64,000 nt of DNA from Sepioteuthis lessoniana (taxonomy: Eukaryota; Mollusca; Cephalopoda; Myopsida; Loliginidae), in assembly GCA_963585895.1 (NCBI GenBank), contig OY757911.1, positions 87,062,275 to 87,126,274 on the forward strand, written 5' to 3'. Below, one piece after another: positions 10,541 through 21,965 of the stretch. Below the pieces are notes generated by a model. It saw only the letters and a list, made by a program, of their open reading frames with translations. It was not told the DNA's origin and did not search any database. Within the stretch, counting starts at the first letter, position 1, and each line of letters opens with the position of its first letter. Position numbers and translations under genes: made by a program.

Positions 10541-10900
10541 GCAAACTGCATTGATGATTTAGCGGTTATTGCAAATGCAACTGCTCAAACCGAATCTCTG
10601 CAGCATAGTCTGAAGCAAACAGCCAAAGATATTTGTCTCCCCATGAACTCAAATAAAACAAACTTCATGCGTTTTATTCAAGACTGTGCAATCTCCTTAT
10701 TAAATGACAAGAATATGGAATTAGTAGATCGGTTAATATACTTTGGTAGCAATATCTCATCAACTGAAATCGATATCAAAATACATATAGGTAAAACATG
10801 GACTGCTTTTAACAATTTATCGACCATACAGAATCCCAGAATATGTATCATGGATTTCGTCATTCGGCCTCTGTTTTTTCTATTGTTTGCTGGGATGTAA
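10541..10900 (+). pseudogene. RTE-like LINE reverse transcriptase fragment
   Basis: An unbroken 120-codon frame encodes IDDLAVIANATAQTESLQHS, where DDLA is the end of the RT catalytic YADD box with its first residues altered. It continues through LPMNSNKTNFMRF and ELVDRLIYFGSNISSTE, then HIGKTWTAFNNLSTI. This order (catalytic Asp pair, N-x-x-KT motif, YxGS motif) is typical of LINE reverse transcriptases. The fragment lacks the N-terminal palm, endonuclease and C-terminus, and homology fades after about residue 100. Same family as the scrap at 4828. The antisense 144-codon frame at 10678-11112 is a shadow. Confidence 0.78.
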
Positions 10901-13263
10901 ACATAGAACGAGGAATCAAAGATCCAAGAAGACACCGTCTCACGACAAATGAAGAAGCTATTCATGAAGTGTCTGTTGTTTATTTCTTCCTGCTTCCACA
11001 CTCCAGAGATTGAAAGGATGGGGAATAAAACAACGATACTTCCTAATACAATAAGTTGAGTTGTATTTTGTGTTTGCCTTCCCTGGACGACAAATAGCAT
11101 TACTGACAGCAAAATTTTAGAAGAGATGTCGTCATGGATTGGGCTGTTTACTGTATATATGACGACAAAAAATTAGAATAGAATACGAATTGTCAAAAAT
11201 ACAAACATTCTATATATACATCATTCGAGTGAGGAAAAAGTAAAATATTATATAAATAAATCCATTCAACGGTATAAGAGATTAAACTCACCTCGAATCA
11301 CTTGTTTTCAAATATCAGGATCTCCTGAAAATTCTAGGTCTGACCAATAATAAAATAATCCAGAGCTATGAAACGCACATACTATTTCACTGTACATTTC
11401 AAAACAATTGATACAACTTTTTTCAAGTTTCTTTAACCTCTCCAAAAATGATAAAATTCGAAGACACCATTCGATTTTTGATTATGCCAAAAACTTTTCT
11501 ATAGCCCTTTATTTAGAATTATAAATATTTAACCATCAGAAAAGAAAGTTCAAATTTTAAAACTGTTTTGAAATGTTCACTGATCTGGAGACACAATCAA
11601 AGAATTTATAAGATATTTATTTATCTAAGGACTGTTTTTTAGCCGGTTCAAATAAACAGTGCAAAAAATGTAATGACATTTCGAGATTTCTCCATCGGAA
11701 GTTAAAGACGACCTGAAGACCAAACAAATCTACATAACATATTTTGGCAAATTTGTCTGGAGAAAAGGAAATAAAAAGAAGAGATCAATTTTGACCATTT
11801 CTTTAGACTCCCTCCGGTTCCTTAATTAATATCTTGTCAAGAAAAAAATCACAATGTTGCAATCTTGAAAATAAAGGAGCCGATGGCCTTCTTTGCAATT
11901 AAATTGCATTTATTAACAAAACACAAGGAACGAGAAACACATTGTAATTTCATTTTTTATAAGAATTTATCTAATGCAAACACACTCATATAGAAGACGA
12001 ACATGCATAAGTTTATAAATTACCAGAACAAACACAATAGATAGATAGATAGATAGATAGATATGAATAAAAGGGAAAAGACAAGTAGGAATATTTCTTT
12101 TGTTCTCTTTATTCTTGCTTGTTCTCAACAAGTTACGGCTTTACGTCATCGTATGGAGAAAAAATTTGTGAAAATAAGTTTTTAGAGAGTTTTCAAAGAG
12201 TTTTTAAAAGAGTTGATATGTTATAATAGAAGCGACGAAAAATAAACTGGTATCCGAGAGTCCTCAGCTGATCTTTATATATTTACTGTCAGGTCACATG
12301 TCAGATCACTGAGCTATTCATTTGCAAGATATATGTTAATCATAGATAAGGTTTTTGCTTTTTAAAGTGTTTATGAGTCATCCGAAGTGTGTCTATCCTA
12401 TTTCAAAGCGGCTTTTGCGGGCTATTTAGCTTGATGTTGAAGACATTTCGGACAACTAATCTCGACAAGCCCAGTTATTAGACAGTAGCTGTCATTCATG
12501 CCGTATGTTGCGGATCAATAGTTTGGCTTGTCAAAATAGATACATCACAAATGTCTATGATGGCATGAAAGAATATATAGATATGTAAATAAAGAGAAAT
12601 TTGAAGAATTTTTTTTCTTTAAACAATTCAAGCCTATTTTATAAAATTGTTTTATTTCATTTGTTTTCTGGTAAATCAAAAAGAAATATACCGTTTTATC
12701 AAGACCAGTTTTATTTGCATCACATGGAATTTTAAAAAAACACCCACCACAAGAATGATTATCAGTTTATCTATGATGAGGATTTCAATGTTTTAAGTTT
12801 TTGAGTGTGATAAAAATCTTTTGAATATTATATATATCGTAAACTATTTTTTAAGAGGCTGTTAGTATCTTTTAAGTATCTAAGCAGTGAATAAAAACAG
12901 GAGATAGTATCGACGTTACATGTTTTATAGTGAATCTGTTTTATTTAGAAAAATAAACCAGTAAAATACTAGAGTGATTCAAAAGTTTTGCAATAATTTG
13001 GTAGAGTGAGGTACAATTCGAATGTTCCAGATGCCTTTGATGAGGTTGTAAATGTGACGAATCTCACTAAATTTCACAATATTTAAATTTCCGTCATCTA
13101 CAGGGGATGGACGTATAATTAAAACTGAAAATTGGTAGAGACTAACAAAATAAAATAAAATTCGAGGAGTGCTGTACTCTAGCTGACTTAAATCGTTTTT
13201 CTTTTTGTTTTGTTTCGTTTTTTAACAAAAGAGAAAGTACCTGATCGTATGAACTGGGATGGT
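10901..13263. other. Long AT-rich stretch, nothing recognised
   Basis: About 2.3 kb without a supported gene. A short (GATA)n tract lies at about 12036-12062. No SINE, LINE or composite module was recognised. Confidence 0.5.
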
Positions 13264-13840
13264 TGTTGGTTGTTTGGGTTTTAAGGCATATCAACCTTTG
13301 TAGGTTATTTAACGCCAAATCCATTTTTATGTAAATAATCAGTTCTATTTAAAACAATTCAGTTTAGCATGAGTACACAGTTTAATTGTCACGAACATTT
13401 CTATTTAACCTATTCAGTTTATTCAGTTATATATAACAATTCAGTTTAGTGTAAATACAGTTTCAATGTCAAAAACAGTTCTATTTCGAATAATTCAGTT
13501 TAACATAAGCACACAGTTTAAATGTAAGTACAGTTTAATTGTCAAAACATTTCTATTTCAACCTATTCAGTTTCATCAAACAATTCAGTTTAGCATAAGT
13601 ATGCCGATAGTTCTATTTAACCCATAAATAGGACCCTATCAGGTGCTACCACGCCGGGCCAGAGTGGACCTGGGAGCAATGACAATGAAGGGGTACTCCG
13701 TATTTCCCAAAGTCCCAGCATTACTGGGACCTCACCATCAGACTGTTTAGTGTCATATCCAGGACACTCATTGGGGGGCAGTCTTACCCCTCAACAGAGG
13801 TGCAGTCAGTGTATTCTATAGCCCCAGCCGACCGGGCAAT
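13264..13840 (+). repeat. Composite A-monomer-B repeat, best plus-strand copy
   Basis: Module A (about 13264-13325) contains aaggcatatcaacc, a short spacer, then ggttatttaacgccaaatcc; its two halves are imperfectly complementary. Monomers at about 13340-13620 repeat ttcagttta, agtacacagtttaa and agttctattt with a period near 50-60 bp. Module B (about 13625-13840) runs from ggaccctatcaggtgctacc through gagtggacctgggagcaatg, catcagactgtttagtgtca and ggacactcattgggg to cagccgaccgggcaat, with a CCCAG/CGGG-type hairpin near the end. It is non-coding. Organisation resembles minisatellite-bearing non-autonomous elements described in molluscs; identity unproven. Confidence 0.82.
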
Positions 13841-14732
13841 AACTGGGATGAGTCGTCACGACCTTTCAAGAATAAGAATCTTTTACTTAACCTGTAATGT
13901 TCACAAAGAATTCGAGGGTAGCCCCTTTCACACGACACTATCACACGATATTTACCCACCAATTTAGTCTCTCAACCCTAACCTTGACTTGAAGCTGATA
14001 TTTAAAGTAAACAATAAGTCTTGGAGGGAAGGACTCGCTTTCATGGAATCTCTTGTCGCGTCGTCCACGTTCTTACTTTCATCATGCCGAATGAGCACAG
14101 AAACACAGTGTCTCTTTCTATTTAACGACGAAACCACATTGCAAACAGAACCGATATCTACGAAAAAAGAATTTTTCATGCAGCATGTGAATCACGAGGT
14201 CTTCAACAATCTTACACGGGACATAGGATCGTGCAGTGAGGCGTGTTCAATCGGCTCAACGTCACTGTGTTAGACGCACTCAGGCAAAATTGCCTGTCCC
14301 GCCATAAAAAGCCTCTTGCCGAATGAGAAAGCATTACGAATCGTTAGCCAGGCGAGCGATGTTTCGTCATTCGGGGTGCCCAAAGCTATAAGAGACGCTC
14401 TTTATTAAAAAGAATAAGATATTAAATGCTAAATGGAAGGGAAACGAAAAATTTACAAAAAGATTTGTTGTTAGCTAAAACAATAAACTGATTTCAATAA
14501 TTTTCATCACAAATTGTTTGGAATCAGAATGCAATGGTTTGTATTTTTAGAATTTGGGTTCAATTTAAGTTTTAATCATTTTCTAAATAACATTTCCCAG
14601 TGATAAAACATTGATTTAAAATTTGTGTCTGATCAAAAAAACCAGCTTGAAAACACCAACAGAAAACGGAAAATATAGCAAGAACAATATTTTGGGGAAA
14701 AATTGAATGACAAACTGTGTGTGTGAAGGGAT
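13841..14732. other. Higher-GC patch of unknown nature
   Basis: About 13860-14400 is visibly richer in G and C than its surroundings. It contains a 94-codon plus-strand frame (13989-14273) and an overlapping 71-codon minus-strand frame (13964-14179). Neither shows a motif I recognise, and I see no convincing splice sites. The word tgccgaatgag appears twice (about 14095 and 14317). It could be a transposon piece or a diverged exon. Confidence 0.4.
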
Positions 14733-15091
14733 ATATATATAGCTCTATAGTCATCCACAGACAGATCTGTTCTATCAGAACTGATCAGTGTGGCTAGACA
14801 TTAGCTTACCGTAGCTGGAATCGGAACCCGGTTGACTCAAACGTCAGGCCAAACTTCGAACCATTCAGCCACGAGAAGCCATTAGCTGCGAAGTAAATTT
14901 TAAACGGTTATGAATCACAATTACTATTGTTTACATACATCCCATCAATGGCTACCGAGACCTCAATTCATATATGAAGAGGCTTGCAATATACTCTAAT
15001 GACAACACGATTACTTCTTCGCCAGAGAACTCAACCCTACGGAGGTAGGGGAGTATATATCTCTATAGTCATCCACAGATAGATCTATTTC
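14733..15091 (-). repeat. SINE-like unit (family 3) flanked by direct repeats
   Basis: Read on the minus strand, the segment near 14885-14800 carries a tRNA-like head: gtggctgaatggtt (A box) and gggttccgattcc (B box). The downstream end, ctctatagtcatccacaga on the plus strand (14743-14761), is repeated at 15061-15079 together with neighbouring TA-rich sequence and an agatct. The repeated block is 30 bp or more, long for a target-site duplication, so two tandem partial copies are an alternative. Confidence 0.6.
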
Positions 15092-15147
15092 GTATATATA
15101 TTTTTATATATTCAAAAGACCAGGCAGAATTATCTTTTTTAAAACTT

Positions 15148-15475
15148 ATATTAACATTTATGTTTGTTCCAATGATGACGTCACTCACAAAGCGACGTAG
15201 AAACGAACTTTTTCACTGAGCTTTGATGTGATAATCAGTTTTTAAATACGTTTAAAATATCACATAATTCTAAGATTCTAAACCCTTTCTTTTTGGCAAT
15301 GCTTTCTGTCATATTAACATTTATGTTTGTTCCAATGATGACGTCACTCACAAAGCGACGTAGAAACGAACTTTTTCACTGAGCTTTGATGTGATAATCA
15401 GTTTTTAAATACGTTTAAAATATCACATAATTCTAAGATTCTAAACCCTTTCTTTTTGGCAATGCTTTCTGTCAT
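15148..15475. repeat. Perfect 163-bp tandem duplication
   Basis: Two adjacent copies (15148-15310 and 15311-15473) look identical base for base, with two further matching bases. Each contains the palindrome TGACGTCA (about 15176 and 15339), the consensus cAMP-response-element core, plus a second ACGT a short way on (aagcgacgtag). No open frame. It may be a very recent duplication or an assembly artefact. Confidence 0.95.
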
Positions 15476-16478
15476 ACGTGCATTGCTTATTGGTATATTG
15501 GCTTATACAAATGTAAACATCATTGTATCGTACTCAGTGTTCATTAATCTTGGCATGAGTGGTACTTCGTCGAGACAAACCAAAAGTTAACCCTCTGGAA
15601 AGATTGATCATTGTCTTTCTAAAATAGAGAGAAAAAAAGATAAACAAAGAAAGAAATATAAACGCCATGCATGTATTCCATTTGTCCTCTCTTTGAAGGG
15701 CACTATATGCACAATCTACTTTGTGTGTGTATGTATGTATGTATGTATGTGTATAAATTAATCATAATGTTTTAGTAAATTACATTTATACTTGCTTAAC
15801 TTAATGTAAACGTACAGCACTTAAAAGGATTCTACAAGATCGTCTTTGAAAGAATCGTTTCATTAAAAGACTCTCGGGGCCACGAAACTTATTCACTTGT
15901 TATTTATACGCATTAAAAAGGTTTATGGCATTTTGCTTTCTGAAGAACATTAGGAAGAAATTTTCATCATCTCGCCCTGAAAATAGCCTGGAGACATGAG
16001 ACTTTGGATTTTTTCCCTTCTACCGGACATTTTATAAAAAAAAACAGCGCATGCCGATTTTACTTTTTCATACCATTCAAAAGAAAATTAATCTTCTTTT
16101 CTGTCTCGAAGTTGAGGAAATCTGACAAGAACAAAGGCAACTTAAAACACAATACAAACTCGAGCACAACAATCGAATTCTATTAAGAAAGTAATGAGTA
16201 GTCTGCTTTTTATTTTTCAGGTTGGCAACTCTGATTGAAAATTACCTAATCATTGTTGAACTTGAATGCATGTAAAACATTCAGTTGGCATTTGCCTCTC
16301 GGTTGAGTAATCTTAGATTATTACAAGTTTGGTTAAATGTGTAACGAAAATGAAACACAATAATATCTATCAGAATTCTCCTTAAGCATCAAACTTCAGA
16401 AAATTTCTACAGTTACATTTACCAAGTTAAAATAGGTTGATGAAGATCAATTTCTATGCTGATTGATTGATCGATTCT
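15476..16478. other. AT-rich sequence, nothing recognised
   Basis: Contains a short (TGTA)n near 15728-15750. No supported gene. Confidence 0.5.
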
Positions 16479-16615
16479 AACATCTGGGATTAGTGTATCC
16501 TTGGTTGTTAGGGACAAAAAGCGTTGAGGAATGTGGAGTACCTCTTCATTGCCATTTCTTCCAGCACCGATCTGAACCAGAGTGAAAGTACCTGTTAGGA
16601 TCCTATCAATGCGCC
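16479..16615 (-). repeat. Composite repeat, module B fragment
   Basis: Shows gaggaatgtggagtacctct, tcattgccatttcttcc and gtacctgttaggatcctatc, the outer part of module B in reverse. No monomers or module A follow. Confidence 0.65.
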
Positions 16616-16929
16616 TAATAGATCTATTTAGGGAAGACAAACCCTCGACAAAAAGCAAGATGTGTGATAACGTTTGAGGACAGATGTGCACGCTCTCATG
16701 TACTTCCGGCCTGTCACTGTTTCCACTAAGATGCTGATCTTGTCTTGGGCCATCTTTGTGAGCTCAGCCTGTTCTCAAAGGAGAAGAGAGGCGCACAAGC
16801 AACCGGCAAACCCTTGTGCATCCAAAGAAAATTTGCTTGCTTCCCCTTCGAAACAAACATGTACTCCAACAAAGAAAAATACCTATACTGGTAGAACGTA
16901 ACCCAGAATAAAAAGGTCCAACAAAAAAG
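16616..16929. other. Spacer before a decayed LINE
   Basis: A 75-codon plus-strand frame and a 106-codon minus-strand frame overlap here. No motif is recognised in either. It may be the 5' untranslated region of the LINE that follows. Confidence 0.35.
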
Positions 16930-19476
16930 GTCCTAAACCTAGTAACATTGAATATAAGAACAATGCTTGGCAAACCCAACTCAAACTGACTTGAAAGGAG
17001 GAACGTCATAATATCTGAAGAGTTCCAAAAATATAACATTGACATTGCTGCTGTGAGTGAGCTGAGAGAGGATACGAGCTTCACCTACTTGAGCGGGAAA
17101 ACTTCAGAAGTCAATCTAATGTGGCTTTTGCGTTCAGGAATGGTCTTCTACCAAGTATTCCTAAGGATCCTAAACCAGTAGTGACAAACTTATCTCAGTG
17201 AAATTTCCATTTGTCAGCAGTAGATATTGTACCCTGATCTCTTCCTATGTCCCGAATATGGCCAACAGCCCAGAAAAATAAACAGTTTCTACGACTAGCT
17301 CGACCAGATACTTTGTACTATTTCGAAAGCAGATAAAATCGTCTTTCTTGGAGACTTCAAGTTTCAAGTTGGCCAATCACATTATACCTGGCCGAAGGTT
17401 TTTGACAAGGTTTTTGACAAGTTAATGCTAATGGTAATTTGCTGCTATCCTTCAACACAAGACACCACCTACACAAGCAATTCCACTAGAACCCCTGGAT
17501 GCATACAAATTTCAAACACTGGCACTTCATCAACTTCACCATCAGTAATGAGAGGAGCCATCTGCAGTTCTAACGATGTTATTATCAAGATCTCAAGCAA
17601 ATTACGTGTGAGGTGGAGAATAAGGAAAGACAAAATGTCAATAAGGAAGCTCATAACCAAGATCGACAGATAGGGATTACCTGCAGGCTTCGCTAAACGA
17701 TAGGCAAGCTGAATTTCCTGCGAGTATTTTATAAAAAAAAGTGGAACGTCTTTAGATTGATCGTGTATAAGGTATCCAAAGGTAAACTCGGCACTGCAGT
17801 ACGGAAACACCAAGACTGGTTCGATAGAAACAGTAGGGAGCTCAAAGAGCTTATTAACAACAGGAACTTAGCCAGGAATAACATACTAAGCAAGAACACT
17901 AAATTTGCACAGGCCATATGTAGATCATGTAGGCAACTTCACTGAGAGAAATACAAAAAAACTCAAAAATAAATGATGGCTTACAAAAGTGGCTGAACTC
18001 CAGATACTTGCAGACTCTAATGATCGCAGAGTTTTTACCGAAGCAAAAGAGCTGTGCTGGGCCCAAGAGTAAACCACTCAGGATAACAGCTAGACTTTGA
18101 CAACAAAACAATAATCAGAGAGAAGCACGAATTTTTGCCAGGTGTTGGGACCATTTTGTGACACTGCTCAATAAACCGTCAATAGGAGAACAACATACAA
18201 TTGACAACATTGAACAAAGGCCTACCCAAAACTGGATGCTCAAATGCTCTGACCTAGATAAAGTGATTCATTTTATCTCTATGCACAGCAATGGGAAATC
18301 TGGCGGAGACAAACAGTATCCAAAAGTTATTAAAAGAGAAAGTAGCCGAACATAGAGACTTGGGAAATCTTGGAGGTCCATGCAGACTGGATGGACGGCA
18401 AACTAGTCAAAATCTTCAAGAATGGAGACAGACGAGATTGCAGCAACTACTGTTAGATCTCGCTTCTCTTTATACCCAGAAAAGTGTTAACCCACGTACT
18501 GCTCAACAGACTGTCGACCTCAGCAGAGGATATCCGTGAAACCCCAAGAACTACGGAGACGATTTTCTCCTTGCGATAAATACAGTAGGAAAGCATTAAA
18601 CAGAATATGCTACTATACATGTCGATATCATAAAAGCCTTCGATATTGTGAACAGGGAAGCGCTATGGAACATCTTACGGAAACAAGGATGCCCCGATCA
18701 CTTCGACTGGTTAATGTCTGCCATGCCTACCGGAATGAAGACATCACTCAGCCTAGGAACCACTGAGGTTGGGTAAGGAGTAAAAGGGTTGTGTTCTTGT
18801 CCTTTCCCACTGCTCTTGATTTTTCTTTCAATGGTCTTGTCTGATGCCTTCGCTGATTCTAGCCAAGGAGTATAAATACAGAGTAGACCGGAGCAAATCT
18901 ATTCGATGCCTGTCAATTTAAGTCTTCTGATAGGCAAATTAGTATTTGCTGATGATCCAGCCTTTATAACACAGGAAATAATCACCTGTTTCTGCAAAGG
19001 CATTTGGGTTAAGAATTAACTTCAAGAATACCGAGGTTATGTACCAACACCATTCAGAATCTCATGACATAGCTCAATACATACAAAGAGTAAAGAAATT
19101 CAAATGTCTAGGCTCTGCAATCGCCAACAACAGACTAGATGTGGAACTAGATACGTGAACGTTAAATGTTTCCAAGGCCTTTGGTGCACATAGGAAGCGA
19201 GTCAGGCTCAACAAAGACTTCTTCATAAAAAAAACTAAATGTTCAGTTTAACGTGTCATAGTTTCCTCGACTTTCTTGTACAGTGCTGAAACTTGGACGA
19301 TGTACAAAGTGGATGCCCAAAGACTTCACGGCTATATGATGCAAACTTGAGTACAGCAGACTGATAAAACAAATCCAGTGCTTCCAACTTAGAGAAGGGT
19401 TACGTAAAACAGATAGACTAAAACTCAAGCATAAGGACATCATGAAAAGAAATCTTACCCATGACGTTAGAAAAAA
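16930..19476 (+). pseudogene. Decayed LINE, craniofacial-development-protein-2-like Pol
   Basis: Plus-strand fragments follow the order of an endonuclease-reverse transcriptase. The AP-like endonuclease gives FQKYNIDIAAVSELREDTSF (about 17020-17080) and ADKIVFLGDFKFQVG (about 17330-17375); the family's GDFN reads GDFK, so a metal/catalytic Asn looks lost. The linker gives GKLGTAVRKHQDWFD (about 17780). The RT gives LVKIFKNGDRRDCSNY (about 18405), HVLLNRLSTSAEDI (about 18495), DIIKAFDIVNREALWNILRK (about 18628) and VFADDPAF (about 18941), retaining the FADD catalytic box. The C-terminal part follows (FKCLGSAIANNRLDVE near 19100, YSAETW near 19280). Many stops and frame changes make it dead. 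The short frames along it are pieces of this one gene. Confidence 0.85.
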
Positions 19477-19880
19477 ACGGATATAGTGGTGGTAACGCTG
19501 GGTAATAGGCAATTCCAGATACGTGTAGACGGGTTCAACCGAGTAACGTTAAGGAATCGTCGGTTCCTACGGAGAATAGAGCCAGTCGCAGATGTACTAG
19601 ACTACTCCATACTACAACCGCCCTCCCAAACATTAGTAGTTATCAATGAGATATCACAGAACAGCTCACCTGAGATGATGAAAAAGGAAGAAATAGATGG
19701 TGATCAAAGGGTAGAAGAGCGTACGGATATCGAGGCAGACAAAGACTAATAACCAGTGGCGCAAACTTCAGCCGGTCAGGAGTTGCGACGTTGCACGAGC
19801 ATGTCACAACCATCGAGATCGCTGTCCCATAGATGCATGGCCAGACTCACGACTACTCTAGCTCATCCCGACAGGTGACC
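19477..19880 (+). pseudogene. Ty3/gypsy-like integrase C-terminal tail
   Basis: An open frame from about 19477 to 19749 encodes VVTLGNRQFQIRVDGFNRVT followed by LRNRRFLRRIEPV. This resembles the beta-barrel segment and basic tail after the integrase core of Ty3/gypsy Pol proteins. Two adjacent stops end the frame, but the same frame continues to 19880 with QELRRCTSMSQPSRSLSHR, which fits the usual RRSTRxxxPPxRL end of such Pol proteins. The catalytic core is absent. It begins where the preceding LINE homology stops, on the same strand, with no spacer I can see. Confidence 0.62.
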
Positions 19881-20963
19881 ACAATTGTTGCCCCTAGTGG
19901 TCACATTTAGAGTAAAGAGACAAGCCACTAGACAACTCACCTGACCAAAAGTCAGTATACGCATAGATAGGTTTCTCATGTGTGAAGAGGCAGGTAATTG
20001 CTACCATCCAGGAAGTGTACCTCTATATGCCCCTGTAAATGATACAATATTCACTTCCTTATATAGATTTTGTCTATTCTTGTGTAGGTTTCGAATTCGT
20101 TGCTTTGATTTCCAGATGGTCAGTGTGCTTCATTTTTTATACATGTTCTGCCATTCCTGATTTATTCATATCACTCAGGATAGACATTTCTGTTTTTCTC
20201 TGGTTCCAAAAGTTTATATATTTAGCTTTCTCGACATTAAAATCAGATCACGATTTACGACAAACTGAATTTTATTAGTCATCCTTTCTAACAAGCCAGA
20301 AAAGAATAAAAGCATTTCTATCCAATCAACAGGCAGTCTATCCGAACACCTTTTTATAGCCCATCAAGAATTATATAATGACCTGAATACATTATCACTT
20401 TTTATTCATTGCTTTTCTTTCGAGGGGTGGGGTTTAAAGTGATTTATACAATTTTACATTAGTCATTTCAAACGTTTTGAAACTTTTATTAAAAAGAATA
20501 TTTTATTTACCACAGAATCTGATGTATTCGATCGATTGCTTCTATTATTTGGCTTCTGTCAACACATTCAAACAGACAGTAGATATTTTACTTGCATTAG
20601 CATTTACTACACCTTATCCAGCTTGCTTCTTTTGAAAACAGCTAAAAATTTACACTGTTTATTAAATTAAACTTATTATTATTGTTCTTCAGATTTTTTA
20701 TCTATGTATTTCAAAGTGAAGTTGTTCTTCAAATAAATTTTGATATTTATTCATACCAAAAACACATTTTTCTGATGGAAAAGCATAAATTGTAATAAAT
20801 TCCCTTTTTAGGTATTATAGTCCCATAAGTTTTAGTACAATTTAAATCTATAATGTACAAGCTCAACCAATCACCGTTTTATAACAAATATACTTTTTTC
20901 ATGTCAGTGAGGCCAAGAACATGCCAACTTGCAGTAAAATTAGCGAAAAAGTTGTGACTAGAG
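19881..20963. other. AT-rich sequence; possible LTR-element 3' flank
   Basis: The first part may be untranslated sequence or LTR of the gypsy-like piece upstream; it holds gtgacca/tggtcac inverted near 19876-19905. The rest shows nothing recognisable. Confidence 0.35.
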
Positions 20964-21260
20964 TATGACACTAAACTGTATTTGGTGGTGATACTCCGAT
21001 TCTGGAATACTGGTGAATTTGGAAGACTCTGTTTTTGTCATAAGTCTCTTATTCGCATTGGTAATACCTGAATATTTGAAAGTATGATAAAGGAATACTT
21101 AATACCATATAAGATAGTGTAAACAAATGATTATTATTAAATAAATATTATTATTATTATTATTAAATTACCTGAAACCATGGATTGTGTTTAAAATATA
21201 AGTAATAGATATGAATACTTAAAACTATACAACGATGTGCAAATTATTTTGCATAAATAA
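20964..21260 (-). repeat. Composite repeat, diverged
   Basis: A decayed module B (agtatgacactaaactgtat, gtggtgatactccgattctg) is followed by monomers (aaggaatacttaatacc, gtgtaaacaaatgatt), a short (ATT)n at about 21143-21165, then one more monomer (gatatgaatacttaaaacta). Module A is not visible. Confidence 0.6.
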
Positions 21261-21715
21261 CATTGATAATGATCTAAAACAAAGCTTCCTTTCAAATAAT
21301 CCTTTATCGTGAGTAGTGGACATTGTAAATAAATAATTACTTCTGTATATAAGTCTGTGTAATATATTTCCGATAGTAAGTATCGTATCATTAGTATAAG
21401 AGATACTCGGTAGGGATCAAACTCACTATGACTAGTAAGTTGGACGTCATTCTACGATAGGCACAAGTCTTTTTAGTCACTTGTGCAGTATAATGTTTTG
21501 TAAGTTATACGAGACGGCTATAGTTAATGAAGTGGCACATGGCTAACAATAAAAAAATCATCCAGTGTGGTATGAACTCACTTCTTTTTTCTTAAAATAG
21601 ATATTAATTCGGCTAAGTTTTGTCTGATAAAAGGGAATAAATGAGACGCACAGTGAGGTTCGAAATCACTAATTTAACAATAGTTAAATTGATACATTTT
21701 CCCAGTTCTGTGGGT
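21261..21715. other. AT-rich sequence, nothing recognised
   Basis: No supported feature. Confidence 0.45.
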
Positions 21716-21965
21716 TTTGTAATATAATTGCCGCCTCCCGCCAGCGGTGAACCTAGAGTTCGGTTCTGTGACCCAAAGCAAGGGGTCAGTCACTGGAACT
21801 CTCCAGGTGGGTGCGAAAAACTGTCACATGCAAGAGTTGGGGAATTTTGCAAAATATTGATAGGGAGCTACTGGCGGACCGACATGCAAGCCCCTGGGTT
21901 TCAGGGCTAGAGAAACTGCCTCCCGCCTAGGTTTTAGAAAATAAAAATACTTTCCCTTTATTTAC
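21716..21965. other. GC-rich LTR-like segment, unidentified
   Basis: About 200 bp are clearly richer in G and C than the flanks. The motif gcctcccgcc occurs near both ends (about 21732 and 21918), and a polyadenylation-type aaaataaaaatac follows at about 21938. That layout could be an LTR or the end of a transposon, but I could not fix boundaries or a target duplication. The 60-codon frame inside is unremarkable. Confidence 0.35.

Noticed and set aside
10678..11112. A 144-codon minus-strand frame
   Set aside because: It is antisense to the RT fragment at 10541-10900 for half its length and shows no motif.
13340..13620. Regularly spaced short repeats that superficially resemble a CRISPR array
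   Set aside because: The monomers vary in length and sequence, both unit and spacer are repetitive, and the array lies inside a dispersed eukaryotic repeat with conserved ends.
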